Notes: generated from the letters alone by a model not told the origin. A stretch of DNA of 64,000 nucleotides from JABDMH01 sp050298535 (GCA_050298535.1 JBNKUI010000091.1:75681-139680), one strand, 5' to 3'. Numbered from the stretch's first letter, positions 17,542 to 28,420 are shown. Numbers and translations: made by a program.

Positions 17542-18939
17542 TTATTCATTTCGTCGGTACACGGTTACTTCTGCAAACTGCTGTACTGGTTGATATTTTT
17601 GCGCAACAATGTCCTGCCACTGGAGTACTTCTTCCCTCAAAACTATGTACGTCGGGCTAGTTTCGATGATTCTTTCAAGCTCTGATTCCCGATCAATCTC
17701 ATAAGCTGAAGTGAGATCGTCCTTATATAATAACGATGTATGGACATATTTTGTTGGAATTTTCGCATCACATAAGAAGTACAAGATGTTTTTGTCATTG
17801 GTATAGATGTAATCATTCCTATCGATATCGGCCAGAATGAGCGCTGCAATTTCTTTGGTGGGGTCACTTTTTCTGTACAGTTGTAAATATTGATTACCAT
17901 TTGAAATGAGCGTAACAATGGTAATGGCAACTACTACTTTTCCAATTTGAAATCTGCTTAGATTGGTTGGCTTCCAAACCATTAGAACAAGTGAAGCGAT
18001 AACACAAAATGGGGGTAAAAATTGAATATAGTAGTGGAAGTATAGTTTGCCTGTGGATAGAATTCCTAACCAGGCCAGTAGTGACCATACAACGAAGAGG
18101 ATTATTGTTTGTTTTTCTGCGCTGAATTTTTTTGTAAGTAAATACATGCCATAGAAATAGGCTATGGAAATAGGTGCAAATGAAAGAAAATATTCGCCCA
18201 AAAAACTAAGTGCCTTTCCTATTGAAAAATCACTGGCATACTGAGATGGAATTGTATAGGTAGCAAATATATATTCATCTATATAGCCGGAAGAATAATA
18301 GAAGAGGGCTACCAGGGTATAGGGTAACAAAAATCCGAAAAAAGAAATAAACCAATGCCAAAGCCAATTTTTCCAGGATGATTTCCGGAGGAAGTCAAAG
18401 AGGACAAAAGCGAGTATGTCAAAAATAATATGATATTTAAATAGAAGTCCGACACCCAGAATTATACCCACCAAAAAATACTGCTTTGCATTGTTGGATC
18501 GAAGTAGCACCCATAGGGTTAGAACGGAACATAAGACAAAATAAATTTCTGTATTCGCACTCCAACCCCATTTATGTAGTGAGATTAACCAGAGGTACAG
18601 CGTCCCGGTGATAAGACCCTGGGGGCGGTTCTGAAAGACTCTACAATAAATTCTGTACAAGAGGAATCCTGTACATCCGATGACTATGGCGGTCATGAAA
18701 CGGATAAACCAGACACTTTTTAGAATGGATAGAAACATGTAAAAGACCGCATAGATACCAATAGGCTTTACATCCAATGTCCCCACATAGGGTAGGACTC
18801 CCTGCATCCATTGATTTGCTATGACGATATATGTCGATTCATCATGGTCAATTACGATGGGTAAGAAGCTTGTAAACCGGAAGAGAACGGCCAGTAAACA
18901 AAAGATGAGAAATATAGTACCGTCCTTGATGCGATCCAT
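17542..18939 (-). CDS. Glycosyltransferase family 39-like membrane protein
   Basis: A 465-aa polytopic membrane protein with about 10 hydrophobic helices. The first external loop carries the acidic pair in VIDHDESTY (D33/E34), the conserved catalytic acid position of PMT/ArnT-type transferases that use lipid-linked sugars. A C-terminal soluble portion (SPTYIVLREEVLQWQDIVAQ) follows the last helix. It probably transfers a sugar from a polyprenyl-phosphate donor to a protein or lipid on the periplasmic face; donor and acceptor are unknown. It is divergent from tamB with 254 bases between starts. Confidence 0.8.
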   Translation of the reverse strand: MDRIKDGTIFLIFCLLAVLFRFTSFLPIVIDHDESTYIVIANQWMQGVLPYVGTLDVKPIGIYAVFYMFLSILKSVWFIRFMTAIVIGCTGFLLYRIYCRVFQNRPQGLITGTLYLWLISLHKWGWSANTEIYFVLCSVLTLWVLLRSNNAKQYFLVGIILGVGLLFKYHIIFDILAFVLFDFLRKSSWKNWLWHWFISFFGFLLPYTLVALFYYSSGYIDEYIFATYTIPSQYASDFSIGKALSFLGEYFLSFAPISIAYFYGMYLLTKKFSAEKQTIILFVVWSLLAWLGILSTGKLYFHYYIQFLPPFCVIASLVLMVWKPTNLSRFQIGKVVVAITIVTLISNGNQYLQLYRKSDPTKEIAALILADIDRNDYIYTNDKNILYFLCDAKIPTKYVHTSLLYKDDLTSAYEIDRESELERIIETSPTYIVLREEVLQWQDIVAQKYQPVQQFAEVTVYRRNE

Positions 18940-19193
18940 AGTGTGGGAAAGATTGCAAAAATATCAAAAATTTATTCGCAAGTCTGATCCTAAGCTTCCT
19001 GAGGATTTCAAGTTAAGGTTGAGTTAAGGCGATAGTGTGCGAAAGAACATGACAATGAAAGCGTTCAACTACTAAATGCGATATTTGTACAGTAAGATGT
19101 GCAACATTTTGGAAGTAAGATCAAGTGCTATGGCATGATTTGGGTACTAGGTAAACCAAACATTAGCCCTTATCTCCACATTAAGGATATAGA

Positions 19194-22100
19194 ATGACTC
19201 AGAGAGCACCTGCACGATTGTTGAAACTGGTCCTGTGGACACTGGGCGTGTTGGTGTTACTCGTAGGCTTTATCTACCTCTTATTACAGTTTCAACCTGT
19301 ACAACAGTATGTGGTCAATAAGATCACCAATCGACTCAGCAGCACACTGGGCGCACCGGTGTCTATTGGCAGAGTGGATATAGAATTTGTCAAGACACTC
19401 GATGTGCAAGATATTTATGTGGAAGACCTCCAGGGAGATACCCTACTATTCGCATCGTCTTTGAAGGCAGATATCAGCTTATTCTCCTTCTGGAAGAAAG
19501 AATTTTTTATCAATACCGTGACACTGGATGGAGCCGTTCTGGATATGTATCGAGGAAAAGAAGCTGAAGATTTTAATTTTCAATTTGTCATAGATGCATT
19601 TTCCTCCGATACAAAAGACACTACGACTTCGAGCTGGTCCTTTGGAATAGACAAGATAAAGTTGAGTAATACGGTGGTGAGAAACTTCGATGAACATCTG
19701 GTAACAGATTTCGAAGCAGATCTCGGATTGCTCCTGTTGTACTTCGATAGACTGGATACAGAAAACCAGGCCATCGAAATTCGGCAGATCGGTCTTGCAG
19801 AATCTTCTATCAGGTATCAAACAGAGGGACTCTCGCAAGAATCAGTCGATACCATCCGCAGTTTTACTTTTCCCTATAGTGGTTGGGATATCTTGATTAA
19901 GCAGCTTAGGGCTGAAAATACAAACCTGAGGTATGATGACTTAAGCTCCGTACCTTTGTCCGGGTATGTAGATCCTTCACATTTACTGGTGACCGACATT
20001 GATATTTTTCTCGATAATTTTCGCTGGCATGAAACGGAAATGTCAGGGCAGATTGATCGTTTTCATTTTTTGGAGAAAAGTGGATTTATCCTGGATAATT
20101 TAGAGGGAGATTTTTCCTGGGATCAGCAAGGATTGAGTCTGGATCACCTGGAAGTAAAGACACCACGTAGCTCAATCACTAACACCACAAGACTCGAATA
20201 TGACAATCTGGATGCTTTCAGTGATTTTGTAGGTTCAGTAAGGGTACAGTCTGAATTCAATAGTACCTCACTAAGTCTTAAAGATTTGACGTTGTTGGCA
20301 CCTGCTTTGGCAAATCAGAATTTTCTGGAAACAGATCTCAAGCAACCGATTGAATTGCAGGGTAGCGTTGATGGGTTTTTAAATAATTTAAAAATAAATG
20401 CATTTGACCTTTCTCTGGGGCGCTACCTTGATGTTGTGCTGGATGGTTCTCTAAGTAATCTTTCGGGTGCTGGTGACCTGGGATTTAATATTAATTTACG
20501 TAGTCTTGAAACTTCATATGATGCCCTACATAAAATTACTCGAGATATCGACCTTCCAGAAGGAATTGCTCCCTGGGGTGAATTTTATTTAACGGGAAAA
20601 TTTGTTGGTAAAATAGGTGATTTCACGGGTCGCAATATCTCACTTACAACAGGTAGCGTCACAGGATTTAAGGGCCAGGCACATATTACTGGATTGCCCG
20701 ATATCGATGCTACTGTTTTTGATCTGGATATAGAAGACCTTCGTACTGTCAGCAAAGATCTCGATGGATTTACTGCCTACGGACTTCCTTCGGCGATGGA
20801 TAGTCTGGGTCAATTTTATTACCAGGGAAAATTTTTAGGAAATATCTATGACTTTGAACTGGATGGTAGGATTTCATCAGAAGTAGGGGATATCCAAACC
20901 AACATAGATATAGAGTTTAATAAAGCCTATACAAATGCCACATATAGTGGAGACATCTCTACCGATTCCTTCCAAATCGGCAGAGTGCTAGGGCAGGAAT
21001 CGATGGGTATTATTTCAATGGATGTCAACGCATTTGGATATGGTTTGGATAGTGATAGTCTTCGAGCCACCGTATTGGGAGAAGTGAAAGAGTTTACTTT
21101 CAATAATTACAATTATCAGGGATTAAGGATTGATGGTCGTTTTGATAAAATGCAGTTTGCCGGAAATGCTCAGATGGAGGACGAGAATCTTGCCTTCGAA
21201 TATGATGGAGTGATAGATTTGGGTGCCTCGGCAAAATTTAGGTTTGATGCCACAATAGATACCATAGATTTAGAGGCACTCAATCTATTAGATCAACCAT
21301 TACGTTTGTCGACTAGATTGTCTTCAGACTTTAAAGGTGATCAATTTGATAAAATGAATGGGGATGTGACCTTGCGAAACGTGCACATGTCCAACCTTGA
21401 AGAGACTTACTCTACTGATCGTATATATATCGTTTCGGACAATCAAAATGATGATGACAAGCGATTTCTTGTGGAGTCTGAGTTTCTAAATCTCGCATTG
21501 GAAGGAAAATTTGTTCTCCAGGATCTCCCACAATTGCTCGTGCGGTATGTGGACTATTATTTTCCATTAGATGGAGTCGATACGGTATTGGTGCCGCAGG
21601 ATTCCTCTATGATTTCTCCAAAAATGCCGGAGGGGCAGGCCTTTTCACTACATATCAATCTCACCAATATAGCTCCTATTGTCAGTTTGTTGGATCCCAA
21701 CTTCGAAAAGCTGGATACGCTAACGCTGACTGGGGCAATGGATTCTGAGCAGCATCAGCTCACTTTAAATGGCTATATACATGAATTGGAATATGGAGGG
21801 ATGCGATTCGGCCCGATGACCTACCATGCCGCAGGAGATAGGATTTACTTTGATCAGGTCTTGCAGATTAGTGATGCCGATTTGCCCGGGGCGACGAATT
21901 TTCCATTTATCTACGCTGATTTAGGTATGGCCAATGATACAGCCTATATCAGTCTCATTGCAGATGACATGTTGGGGGATACCATTCAGGAGCGTATCAG
22001 CTTTGCCGCCATGGCGACCCGAATGGACGACCTTTTTCAATTGAAGCTGCACAAAGTCTTTGTACTAAACGGTAGGGAGTGGTCCATTGATCCTAACAAT

Positions 22101-24218
22101 ATTCTACAGGTAAGTTCAAACAGTATTTCAGTTCGTGATATGGCCCTGGAAAGAGAGGGCCAACGCATTGATCTCTCAACCATGGATGCGGATGGCACGA
22201 TTTCCAATGATTTGCGATTGGGACTCAAGAACTTTGAATTGGAAGAAATCACTCAATTGCTGCAGATGGAGGACGCGGCTTATAAGGGGAAGATTAACGG
22301 AGATGTCACTTTGGAAGACCTGGTTGGAGGAGGGCCAAGAAAATATCTGGCCAGTTTAAATATTGATTCACTTCTGGTCAGAGATGAATTACTGGGAGAT
22401 CTGGTGGTAAGTTCGAGACAACGTACACAAGACATCATCGATGTACTTATCAAACTGGAGGGCGGTGCCAGTGGTCTTGATGTGAGAGGTACCTACAATT
22501 TGTCCAATCAGGCGTTGAATATTGGTGGTGAAATAGACCGAATGGACCTACAGGCGATCGATCCATTCCTGAAAGGATTGGCACATGATTCCAGGGGCAA
22601 GATATCAGGACAACTAGATCTGGGAGGTACCGTACTGGTGCCAGTACTGAATGGATCGATAGAATTAGAGGAGGCGTCTACCATTTTTGATTTTATGCAG
22701 ACACGATATACTATTCCCTCGGAGTCTGTTTCGGTACGAAATAATGTGGTTCAACTGGAAAATTTTGTCATAGAGGATGAAAAGTCTAATGAAGCTATTG
22801 TCAACGGTACGATCAATTATGAAAGTAATGAAGCCTTTTTGATGAATTTGCAGGTCAATACCGAACGATTTCAAATACTAAATACCAACGCAAGAGACAA
22901 TCCACTCTTTCATGGTCAATTATTCGTGAGTGCCGATGTGACGGTATCGGGCACTTCAGATGCACCCCAGTTTCTACTGAATGCCCGTACTCTTGATAGC
23001 ACCGATTTTACTGTCCAACCCCTAACCTATGAGGCAAGTTTTCAGCAGGAGGACTTTATCATTTTTGCAAACCCCGAGGAGTACGCAGCCCGTGATACTT
23101 CCTCCTCAGTCGAGGATCTTTACCAATTGCCTGAATACGGCTTTGATATGACTGCCAACATAGAAGTGACTCCTGAAGCCCAGCTCACTATTGTTGTCGA
23201 TCCTGCGACCGGGGACCGGCTGGAATGTCGTGGACAGGCAGAGCTTTCGATCGATATGTCGTCTTCAGGTGAAATTCAGGTATTGGGTAATTATGAAATC
23301 ACTGAGGGACAGTATGCATTTAATTTTCAACGTGTCTTGCGCCGCACCTTTGATATAGCTCAAGGTAGTAGAGTGACTTTTTCAGGAGATCCACGCAATG
23401 CGAAATTCGATATTGATGCTAGCTATCAGGTAAAGACCACGACTTACGAACTTATAAAGAATCAGAGTACATTAAATGCTGCTGAGGAAAACCGATCCAA
23501 ACAACGTACTGATGTGGCAGTTCAGCTTAATCTTTCTGGAGATCTTGAGGACCCGGTTGCTGATTTTGATATTACCACCGCGGAGACTGGAAATGGTCTT
23601 ACCAGCACGGTAAGTAGTAAGCTGGCTCAATTGCGAGAGGATGAGAATGCCATGAATAAGCAAGTATTCGGTCTTTTGATTTTTAATTCGTTCTTGGCCG
23701 AAGAACAGACCACTGGTAATGATTTGCTGAGCGATGCGGGTCAATCTGTTATTTTGAGCAGTGTAAGCAATCTGCTGACAAGTCAGCTCAATAGATTAGC
23801 AAAGAAATACATCAAAGGAGTTAATCTGGATTTTGGTCTGGATTCTTATAGCAACAACTTTAGTGATGAGAGTGATCTGATCACAGAGGTACAAGTAGGT
23901 TTGAGTAAGCGCTTGCTAAATGATCGTTTAAATCTAAAAATCGGGGGTAATGTACAATTCGAAAATGATGCAAATCTCAATTTTGTAAATCAGCAGAATT
24001 CTACATTTTCAGGAGACTTTGTTCTCGAATATAAGTTGACAGAAGACGGAGATTATAATCTTCGATTTTTCCAGTTGCTCAGCAATGAGGCCAACATATT
24101 TAATCCCGGTGTGAATTACTCAGAAACAGGCGTATCCGTATTTTTTACGAAGTCATTTAATAGTAAACGATATCAGCTACAGCTAGATAATGCAAGTAGT
24201 ACAGAAGAGAATAAATGA
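19194..24218 (+). CDS. tamB: Translocation and assembly module protein TamB
   Basis: A 1674-aa AsmA/TamB-like protein. An N-terminal membrane anchor (LVLWTLGVLVLLVGFIYLLL, about residues 12-31) is followed by a very long beta-rich repetitive region (taco-like groove for lipid). The conserved C-terminal TamB domain (from about 1250) contains ITEGQYAFNFQRVLRRTFDIAQGSRVTFSGDP, split by me only for identification. TamB bridges inner and outer membranes and is implicated in outer-membrane protein assembly and phospholipid transport. It overlaps the next gene by ATGA, giving a tamB-tamL operon as is usual in Bacteroidota. Confidence 0.92.
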   Translation: MTQRAPARLLKLVLWTLGVLVLLVGFIYLLLQFQPVQQYVVNKITNRLSSTLGAPVSIGRVDIEFVKTLDVQDIYVEDLQGDTLLFASSLKADISLFSFWKKEFFINTVTLDGAVLDMYRGKEAEDFNFQFVIDAFSSDTKDTTTSSWSFGIDKIKLSNTVVRNFDEHLVTDFEADLGLLLLYFDRLDTENQAIEIRQIGLAESSIRYQTEGLSQESVDTIRSFTFPYSGWDILIKQLRAENTNLRYDDLSSVPLSGYVDPSHLLVTDIDIFLDNFRWHETEMSGQIDRFHFLEKSGFILDNLEGDFSWDQQGLSLDHLEVKTPRSSITNTTRLEYDNLDAFSDFVGSVRVQSEFNSTSLSLKDLTLLAPALANQNFLETDLKQPIELQGSVDGFLNNLKINAFDLSLGRYLDVVLDGSLSNLSGAGDLGFNINLRSLETSYDALHKITRDIDLPEGIAPWGEFYLTGKFVGKIGDFTGRNISLTTGSVTGFKGQAHITGLPDIDATVFDLDIEDLRTVSKDLDGFTAYGLPSAMDSLGQFYYQGKFLGNIYDFELDGRISSEVGDIQTNIDIEFNKAYTNATYSGDISTDSFQIGRVLGQESMGIISMDVNAFGYGLDSDSLRATVLGEVKEFTFNNYNYQGLRIDGRFDKMQFAGNAQMEDENLAFEYDGVIDLGASAKFRFDATIDTIDLEALNLLDQPLRLSTRLSSDFKGDQFDKMNGDVTLRNVHMSNLEETYSTDRIYIVSDNQNDDDKRFLVESEFLNLALEGKFVLQDLPQLLVRYVDYYFPLDGVDTVLVPQDSSMISPKMPEGQAFSLHINLTNIAPIVSLLDPNFEKLDTLTLTGAMDSEQHQLTLNGYIHELEYGGMRFGPMTYHAAGDRIYFDQVLQISDADLPGATNFPFIYADLGMANDTAYISLIADDMLGDTIQERISFAAMATRMDDLFQLKLHKVFVLNGREWSIDPNNILQVSSNSISVRDMALEREGQRIDLSTMDADGTISNDLRLGLKNFELEEITQLLQMEDAAYKGKINGDVTLEDLVGGGPRKYLASLNIDSLLVRDELLGDLVVSSRQRTQDIIDVLIKLEGGASGLDVRGTYNLSNQALNIGGEIDRMDLQAIDPFLKGLAHDSRGKISGQLDLGGTVLVPVLNGSIELEEASTIFDFMQTRYTIPSESVSVRNNVVQLENFVIEDEKSNEAIVNGTINYESNEAFLMNLQVNTERFQILNTNARDNPLFHGQLFVSADVTVSGTSDAPQFLLNARTLDSTDFTVQPLTYEASFQQEDFIIFANPEEYAARDTSSSVEDLYQLPEYGFDMTANIEVTPEAQLTIVVDPATGDRLECRGQAELSIDMSSSGEIQVLGNYEITEGQYAFNFQRVLRRTFDIAQGSRVTFSGDPRNAKFDIDASYQVKTTTYELIKNQSTLNAAEENRSKQRTDVAVQLNLSGDLEDPVADFDITTAETGNGLTSTVSSKLAQLREDENAMNKQVFGLLIFNSFLAEEQTTGNDLLSDAGQSVILSSVSNLLTSQLNRLAKKYIKGVNLDFGLDSYSNNFSDESDLITEVQVGLSKRLLNDRLNLKIGGNVQFENDANLNFVNQQNSTFSGDFVLEYKLTEDGDYNLRFFQLLSNEANIFNPGVNYSETGVSVFFTKSFNSKRYQLQLDNASSTEENK

Positions 24219-26521
24219 TGATCAGGTTTGTCATATTAGCCTACTTAGCATTTCTATTAAATAGCTGTTCGGTCAGTAAGTATATAGATGAAGCTGAACC
24301 CATCTATGGTCAGACTTCAGTGGTGCTGGACACGGCTTCAGAATTTGTGCGACCTGCTGCACTGAGGGCAGATCTAGTAGAGCTTTCACAACCCAAGCCC
24401 AACAGTGCTTTTTGGCTTTGGGTCCATTATGCTTTTGGTAACGAAGAAAAAAAAGGAGGTCTCAGCAATTTCATTAAACGAAGATTTGGGCAAGATCCGG
24501 TCTATTATGAGGAACCTGAAATAGAGAGGAGTAGACTGATCATGCGTAAGTACCTATCAGACAATGGATATTTTAATTCTTCGGTTTCATTTGATACGTC
24601 AAATGTCAATAAACGGGTAAACGTAAAATATCGGATTGAAAGTCCGGGCAGGCATGAGCTAAGAAATATATTCTTACCTACAGACTCTTCTTCGGCTATA
24701 CCCAGAATAATACGAGATATTTCAGGTCGCTCACTTTTGAAGCAGGGAGATTACTATAGTCTGTCAAAGCTAATAAATGAAAGAGAGCGAATCACGATCG
24801 AAGCACGTAATCGTGGTTACTATGATTTTACGGAAGACGCCTTGTTTTATTTTGTGGATACCAACGCTGTGAGAACCCGGGGAGAGCTAGCCTCTGATCT
24901 TTGGTTGAAAGTGAAACCTCCCACCTATGGTCCTGATTTTAAGAAGTACTACATTGGTAAGACCTACATATACCCAAATTACGATCTAAACAAAGCTGCC
25001 CTTATCTCTATTTCAGATAGTGTCAAGTATCAGGACCTGACGATCCTACAAAATCTGGAGATACTGAAACCTCGGACCTTTAAGGAGTCTATTGCTCAGG
25101 ACTTTGGGGATGTTTATTCGGAGGAACGACAGATAGCTACAACTAATCATCTTTTAGATTTGGGTATCTATAAGTTTGTAAATTTTCGCTATCGCACCCG
25201 GGTAACAAATGATACTTCATATTTGGATCGATATATTTATCTGACTCCCGGAAAAGTACAGGATATACGTGCGGAAGTGGAGACTACCACGCGCGCTGGT
25301 GCCTTTGGTATGTCCCTCAAGGGATCCTATACGCATAAGAATATATTTCATGGAGCTGAACGATTGGACCTTAGTTTATCCACAGGATTTGAAAATGGAG
25401 GCAAGATTCTAATCAGCGATGACACCCTCAATAATAATTTGGTGGAAGTGACGGCAAGGGCTGACTTATCGTTTCCCAGATTTATATTGCCTTTTTTTAA
25501 CGTGGACAATTCTTCTGCGTTTCATGTGCCCAAGACTCGTATAGGTTTTTTGGCGAATCTTCAGCGACGTAGGTCTTTATTTACGCTTGCTAATTACAAA
25601 ATCACTTTTGGATATGACTGGGATGAGACGCGAAGGAAGAGGCACCAAATAGATTTACTATCCTTAAATCTCATTCGAATTCGTGATAAAACAGAAGCCT
25701 TCGAGCAATTTTTGGAAAATAATCCCAGACTTGATCAAAGTCTGAGTAATCTATTTATTTTTGGATCTACCTACAATTACACGTTCACTAATCAGGAAGT
25801 GGGGGTGGCTAAAGATTATTTTTTCTTATTAGGTCAATTAGAGGCTTCTGGCAATTCATTATATCTGGCATCTTCACTTATAGGTAAGAATAGGCCGTAT
25901 CAAATATTTAATAGTGAATTTTCACAATTTACTAAAGTCGACCTGGATCTCAGATATCACTGGTTCGGTCGGAATAGTAGTTTGGTGACTCGATTTTCTC
26001 CAGGCTTTGGTTTTGCCTATTTAAATTCCTCTTCACTACCCTATATTAAGCAATATTATTTGGGGGGTGCGAATAGCATGCGGGCATTTCCAATCAGAGG
26101 TTTGTTGGGGAGTTATCGGGCAAATCCGGAATCTACCATAGCAGAGTCCGCTTTTGATAAGACAGGTGAGGTCAAATTGGAATGGAACCTCGAGTACCGC
26201 TTTGATATATTTAAGCCCTTTTATTTAAAAGGCGCTTTTTTTACAGATATAGGAAATGTGTGGTTGTTAGATCCACAAAACCAGGAGACTGATCCCAGAA
26301 AGGTGTTTTCTGCCAATCGATTTTTAAGAGAACTAGCGGTTGGTGCTGGATTTGGCCTTCGTCTTGATATTCAGTATATCGTACTGCGATTTGATATCGC
26401 TATCCCTATTCGTAAGCCCTTCCTTGAACCAGGTAATCGGTGGACCTTCAACCAGATAGGAACTGATGGGTGGTTTAAAAGCAATCGGGTCTTTAATATC
26501 GCATTGGGATATCCCTTCTAA
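24215..26521 (+). CDS. tamL: TamL-like outer-membrane lipoprotein (Omp85/TamA family)
   Basis: A 768-aa BamA/TamA-family protein with a lipoprotein signal (FLLNSCS), which is the mark of the Bacteroidota TamL variant. POTRA-like repeats span about residues 100-370 (for example RKYLSDNGYFNSSVSFDTS, ERERITIEARNRGYYDF). A 16-strand-type barrel follows, with the Omp85 loop-6 motif MRAFPIRGLLG and a C-terminal strand ending in Phe (IALGYPF). It works with TamB in outer-membrane biogenesis. The start overlaps the tamB stop by 4 bases, implying translational coupling. Confidence 0.92.
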   Translation: MMIRFVILAYLAFLLNSCSVSKYIDEAEPIYGQTSVVLDTASEFVRPAALRADLVELSQPKPNSAFWLWVHYAFGNEEKKGGLSNFIKRRFGQDPVYYEEPEIERSRLIMRKYLSDNGYFNSSVSFDTSNVNKRVNVKYRIESPGRHELRNIFLPTDSSSAIPRIIRDISGRSLLKQGDYYSLSKLINERERITIEARNRGYYDFTEDALFYFVDTNAVRTRGELASDLWLKVKPPTYGPDFKKYYIGKTYIYPNYDLNKAALISISDSVKYQDLTILQNLEILKPRTFKESIAQDFGDVYSEERQIATTNHLLDLGIYKFVNFRYRTRVTNDTSYLDRYIYLTPGKVQDIRAEVETTTRAGAFGMSLKGSYTHKNIFHGAERLDLSLSTGFENGGKILISDDTLNNNLVEVTARADLSFPRFILPFFNVDNSSAFHVPKTRIGFLANLQRRRSLFTLANYKITFGYDWDETRRKRHQIDLLSLNLIRIRDKTEAFEQFLENNPRLDQSLSNLFIFGSTYNYTFTNQEVGVAKDYFFLLGQLEASGNSLYLASSLIGKNRPYQIFNSEFSQFTKVDLDLRYHWFGRNSSLVTRFSPGFGFAYLNSSSLPYIKQYYLGGANSMRAFPIRGLLGSYRANPESTIAESAFDKTGEVKLEWNLEYRFDIFKPFYLKGAFFTDIGNVWLLDPQNQETDPRKVFSANRFLRELAVGAGFGLRLDIQYIVLRFDIAIPIRKPFLEPGNRWTFNQIGTDGWFKSNRVFNIALGYPF

Positions 26522-26624
26522 AAAACTCATGACTTTGCATGTCTCCACTCGAAGTCTAGCCAGTGTCATATTTTGTTTACAGTGATCTGTGACTGTCATC
26601 ACAAATTTTCATCGTAGACCTCAC

Positions 26625-26632
26625 TAGGTTTG
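26625..26632 (+). promoter_or_regulatory. Candidate -7 element of the peroxiredoxin promoter
   Basis: TAGGTTTG matches the Bacteroidota TAnnTTTG consensus 25 bases before the GTG start. The upstream -33 region has only a weak TTTT run, so the promoter may depend on an activator. Confidence 0.45.
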
Positions 26633-26657
26633 ATGTTAAATAAAAAAAGCTAATACA

Positions 26658-27311
26658 GTGGAAACACAAGAAATACAAACAAGTATGCCACGTATCGGAG
26701 ACCATGCTCCCGATTTTGAGGCATTGACTACAATTGGTAAAATCAAGTTGTCTGATTATGCCAAAGGAAAATGGGTGGTATTGTTTTCACACCCGGCTGA
26801 TTTTACTCCGGTTTGTACCACAGAAATGAGTGGATTTGCTACGCGTAAGGATGAGTTCGATGCACTAAATACTGAATTAATTGGCTTAAGTATAGATAGT
26901 GTACATGCTCACCTGGGATGGGTAAATAATGTGAAGAAAAATACGGGTGTCTACTTCGATTTTCCCATCATTGCAGATCTGGACATGAAGGTTTCTAAGC
27001 TTTATGGAATGCTTCAGCCCAACGAAAGTGAAACAGCTGCTGTTCGTGCTGTGTTCTTTATCGATCCCGATCGAAAAATTCGATTGATCATGTATTATCC
27101 GCTGAATGTGGGTAGAAACATGGATGAGATCTTGCGAGCTCTTAAAGCACTTCAGACTTCTGATCAGCACAAGGTAGCCTTGCCGCTGGATTGGAGACCG
27201 GGAGATAAGGTCATAGTACCTCCTCCCAAGACGTTAGCTGAAATGGAAGCTAGGTTGGCTGACGATTCGTGTGAAAAAGTAGACTTCTATTTGGCTCGGA
27301 AGTCACTATAA
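26658..27311 (+). CDS. 1-Cys-type peroxiredoxin (Prx6/AhpC-TSA family)
   Basis: A 217-aa peroxiredoxin. The active-site loop is PADFTPVCTTE (peroxidatic Cys53, with Thr50 and Pro46), and the conserved Arg lies in AVRAVFFIDPDRKIR. The long C-terminal extension with LPLDWRPGDKVIVPPP places it in the Prx6 group. A second Cys at about residue 205 (DDSCEKVDF) corresponds in position to the resolving cysteines of archaeal members. It reduces hydrogen peroxide and organic peroxides in the cytoplasm. The start is a GTG (26658); ATG 26685 is an alternative but would trim the N-terminus. It is followed by a hairpin and appears monocistronic. Confidence 0.92.
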   Translation: METQEIQTSMPRIGDHAPDFEALTTIGKIKLSDYAKGKWVVLFSHPADFTPVCTTEMSGFATRKDEFDALNTELIGLSIDSVHAHLGWVNNVKKNTGVYFDFPIIADLDMKVSKLYGMLQPNESETAAVRAVFFIDPDRKIRLIMYYPLNVGRNMDEILRALKALQTSDQHKVALPLDWRPGDKVIVPPPKTLAEMEARLADDSCEKVDFYLARKSL

Positions 27312-27331
27312 GAGATGATTTATCATGGCAA

Positions 27332-27370
27332 TACAGCAGTCCTGTCATCGGGCTGGACTGCTGTAATATT
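27332..27370 (+). terminator. Hairpin after the peroxiredoxin gene
   Basis: TACAGCAGTCC (27332-27342) and GGACTGCTGTA (27355-27365) form a perfect 11-bp stem with a 12-base loop. The T-run after it is weak (ATATTAT), so it may act as a terminator or as an mRNA 3'-end stabiliser. Confidence 0.6.
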
Positions 27371-27587
27371 ATGGTATTCATTGGATCATGATTTTAATTT
27401 GAGTATTTATGATGTGGCTTCATCAACGGAGATCTTACGCATTATGATGGGATTTATAGCTATCGGTGCACCGCTTGCTGCCGCATGTACTTTTTTCGTA
27501 TATCGTACTTTCTGAAGTAAGGTGAAGCTAGACGAGTCTGGTGACTAGTGAACTGCAAGATCTAAGGATAGTCTGGAAAAGGTGAGA

Positions 27588-28391
27588 TCAAAATTCGATT
27601 GATTCAAGAATGTCGGTATTTTTATGAACAGCCAGTGTATTGCCTCCAAAATTCTTTACTAGATATTGATGACCTTTCAGGTGTCTAGTACACGCAGACT
27701 GGTCTTCATCCGTAAGATGAATATTTTCATAAATGATAGCTGCGGGTTGGGTTTGGCCAATATCAAAAATTTTTATGATTTCATAATCAAATCCCTCGGT
27801 ATCAATCTGAAGCAAATCTATATTTTCTATGTCGTAGGTTTTCAACAACGTATTTGGACAAATAATCGTAATTTTTTCTTCCACGATATGAGTACTTGGA
27901 TCATTAGGGAGCTCCCTATTTTCCTTTTCAAGTTGTCTGGCTACATGTCCCGATGTAAATGCTTTTTCTAGCACTTTCCGATTAAAGCTAGTGAGCCCTG
28001 AAGCCCACCGTGCATTGCTAAATCCAATTTTAAAGATTTTTCCCACACCGTTTTTGGTTCCAAGGGCTGCATTTAGTGTTGTGATTCCTTTGTCAAGAGA
28101 ATAGATTGGTTCTAGAAATTCGTGATATACTCTCTTTTGAGGCTCTAATAATACACCTGACCAACTATCTCTTTTAATGAATTTGTGAATTGGATCATGG
28201 GTAATACCATCATTTGCACCAATTTGGATTACCTGAAAATCTTCTGTATTTCGAGAATATAGATCCAAAAATGCACTAATGCTATTCCGGGGAGGTACGT
28301 AGAGAAACTTGTAAAAAGATAGATAGAGAAAGTGATTAGAAGCACTCAACCTGAATATGAGCCTTCGATACAGTTGTTTGAAATATAGCAC
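27588..28391 (-). CDS. FkbM-family methyltransferase
   Basis: The C-terminal 240 residues form a SAM-dependent FkbM domain. VIQIGANDGITHDPI is the SAM-binding motif, IDLLQIDTEGFDYEII is the acidic strand, and a closing NTLAVHK segment follows. Such enzymes O-methylate sugars or other small hydroxyl groups, often in glycan or natural-product loci. No ATG exists at a sensible position. The frame is open back to 28565, but that part overlaps the lysoplasmalogenase gene and looks like a shadow. A GTG at 28391 or TTG at 28397, just after the upstream stop, is the likely start. It is probably the last gene of the minus-strand run beginning at 29328. Confidence 0.75.
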   Translation of the reverse strand: MLYFKQLYRRLIFRLSASNHFLYLSFYKFLYVPPRNSISAFLDLYSRNTEDFQVIQIGANDGITHDPIHKFIKRDSWSGVLLEPQKRVYHEFLEPIYSLDKGITTLNAALGTKNGVGKIFKIGFSNARWASGLTSFNRKVLEKAFTSGHVARQLEKENRELPNDPSTHIVEEKITIICPNTLLKTYDIENIDLLQIDTEGFDYEIIKIFDIGQTQPAAIIYENIHLTDEDQSACTRHLKGHQYLVKNFGGNTLAVHKNTDILESIEF

Positions 28392-28420
28392 CCTCAAAAG
28401 TAGGGATATTTTTTCTAATC

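Noticed and set aside
27315..27515. 66-codon frame directly after the peroxiredoxin gene
   Set aside because: It overlaps a perfect 11-bp hairpin that looks like a terminator, and the sequence has no motif; the frame is probably chance.
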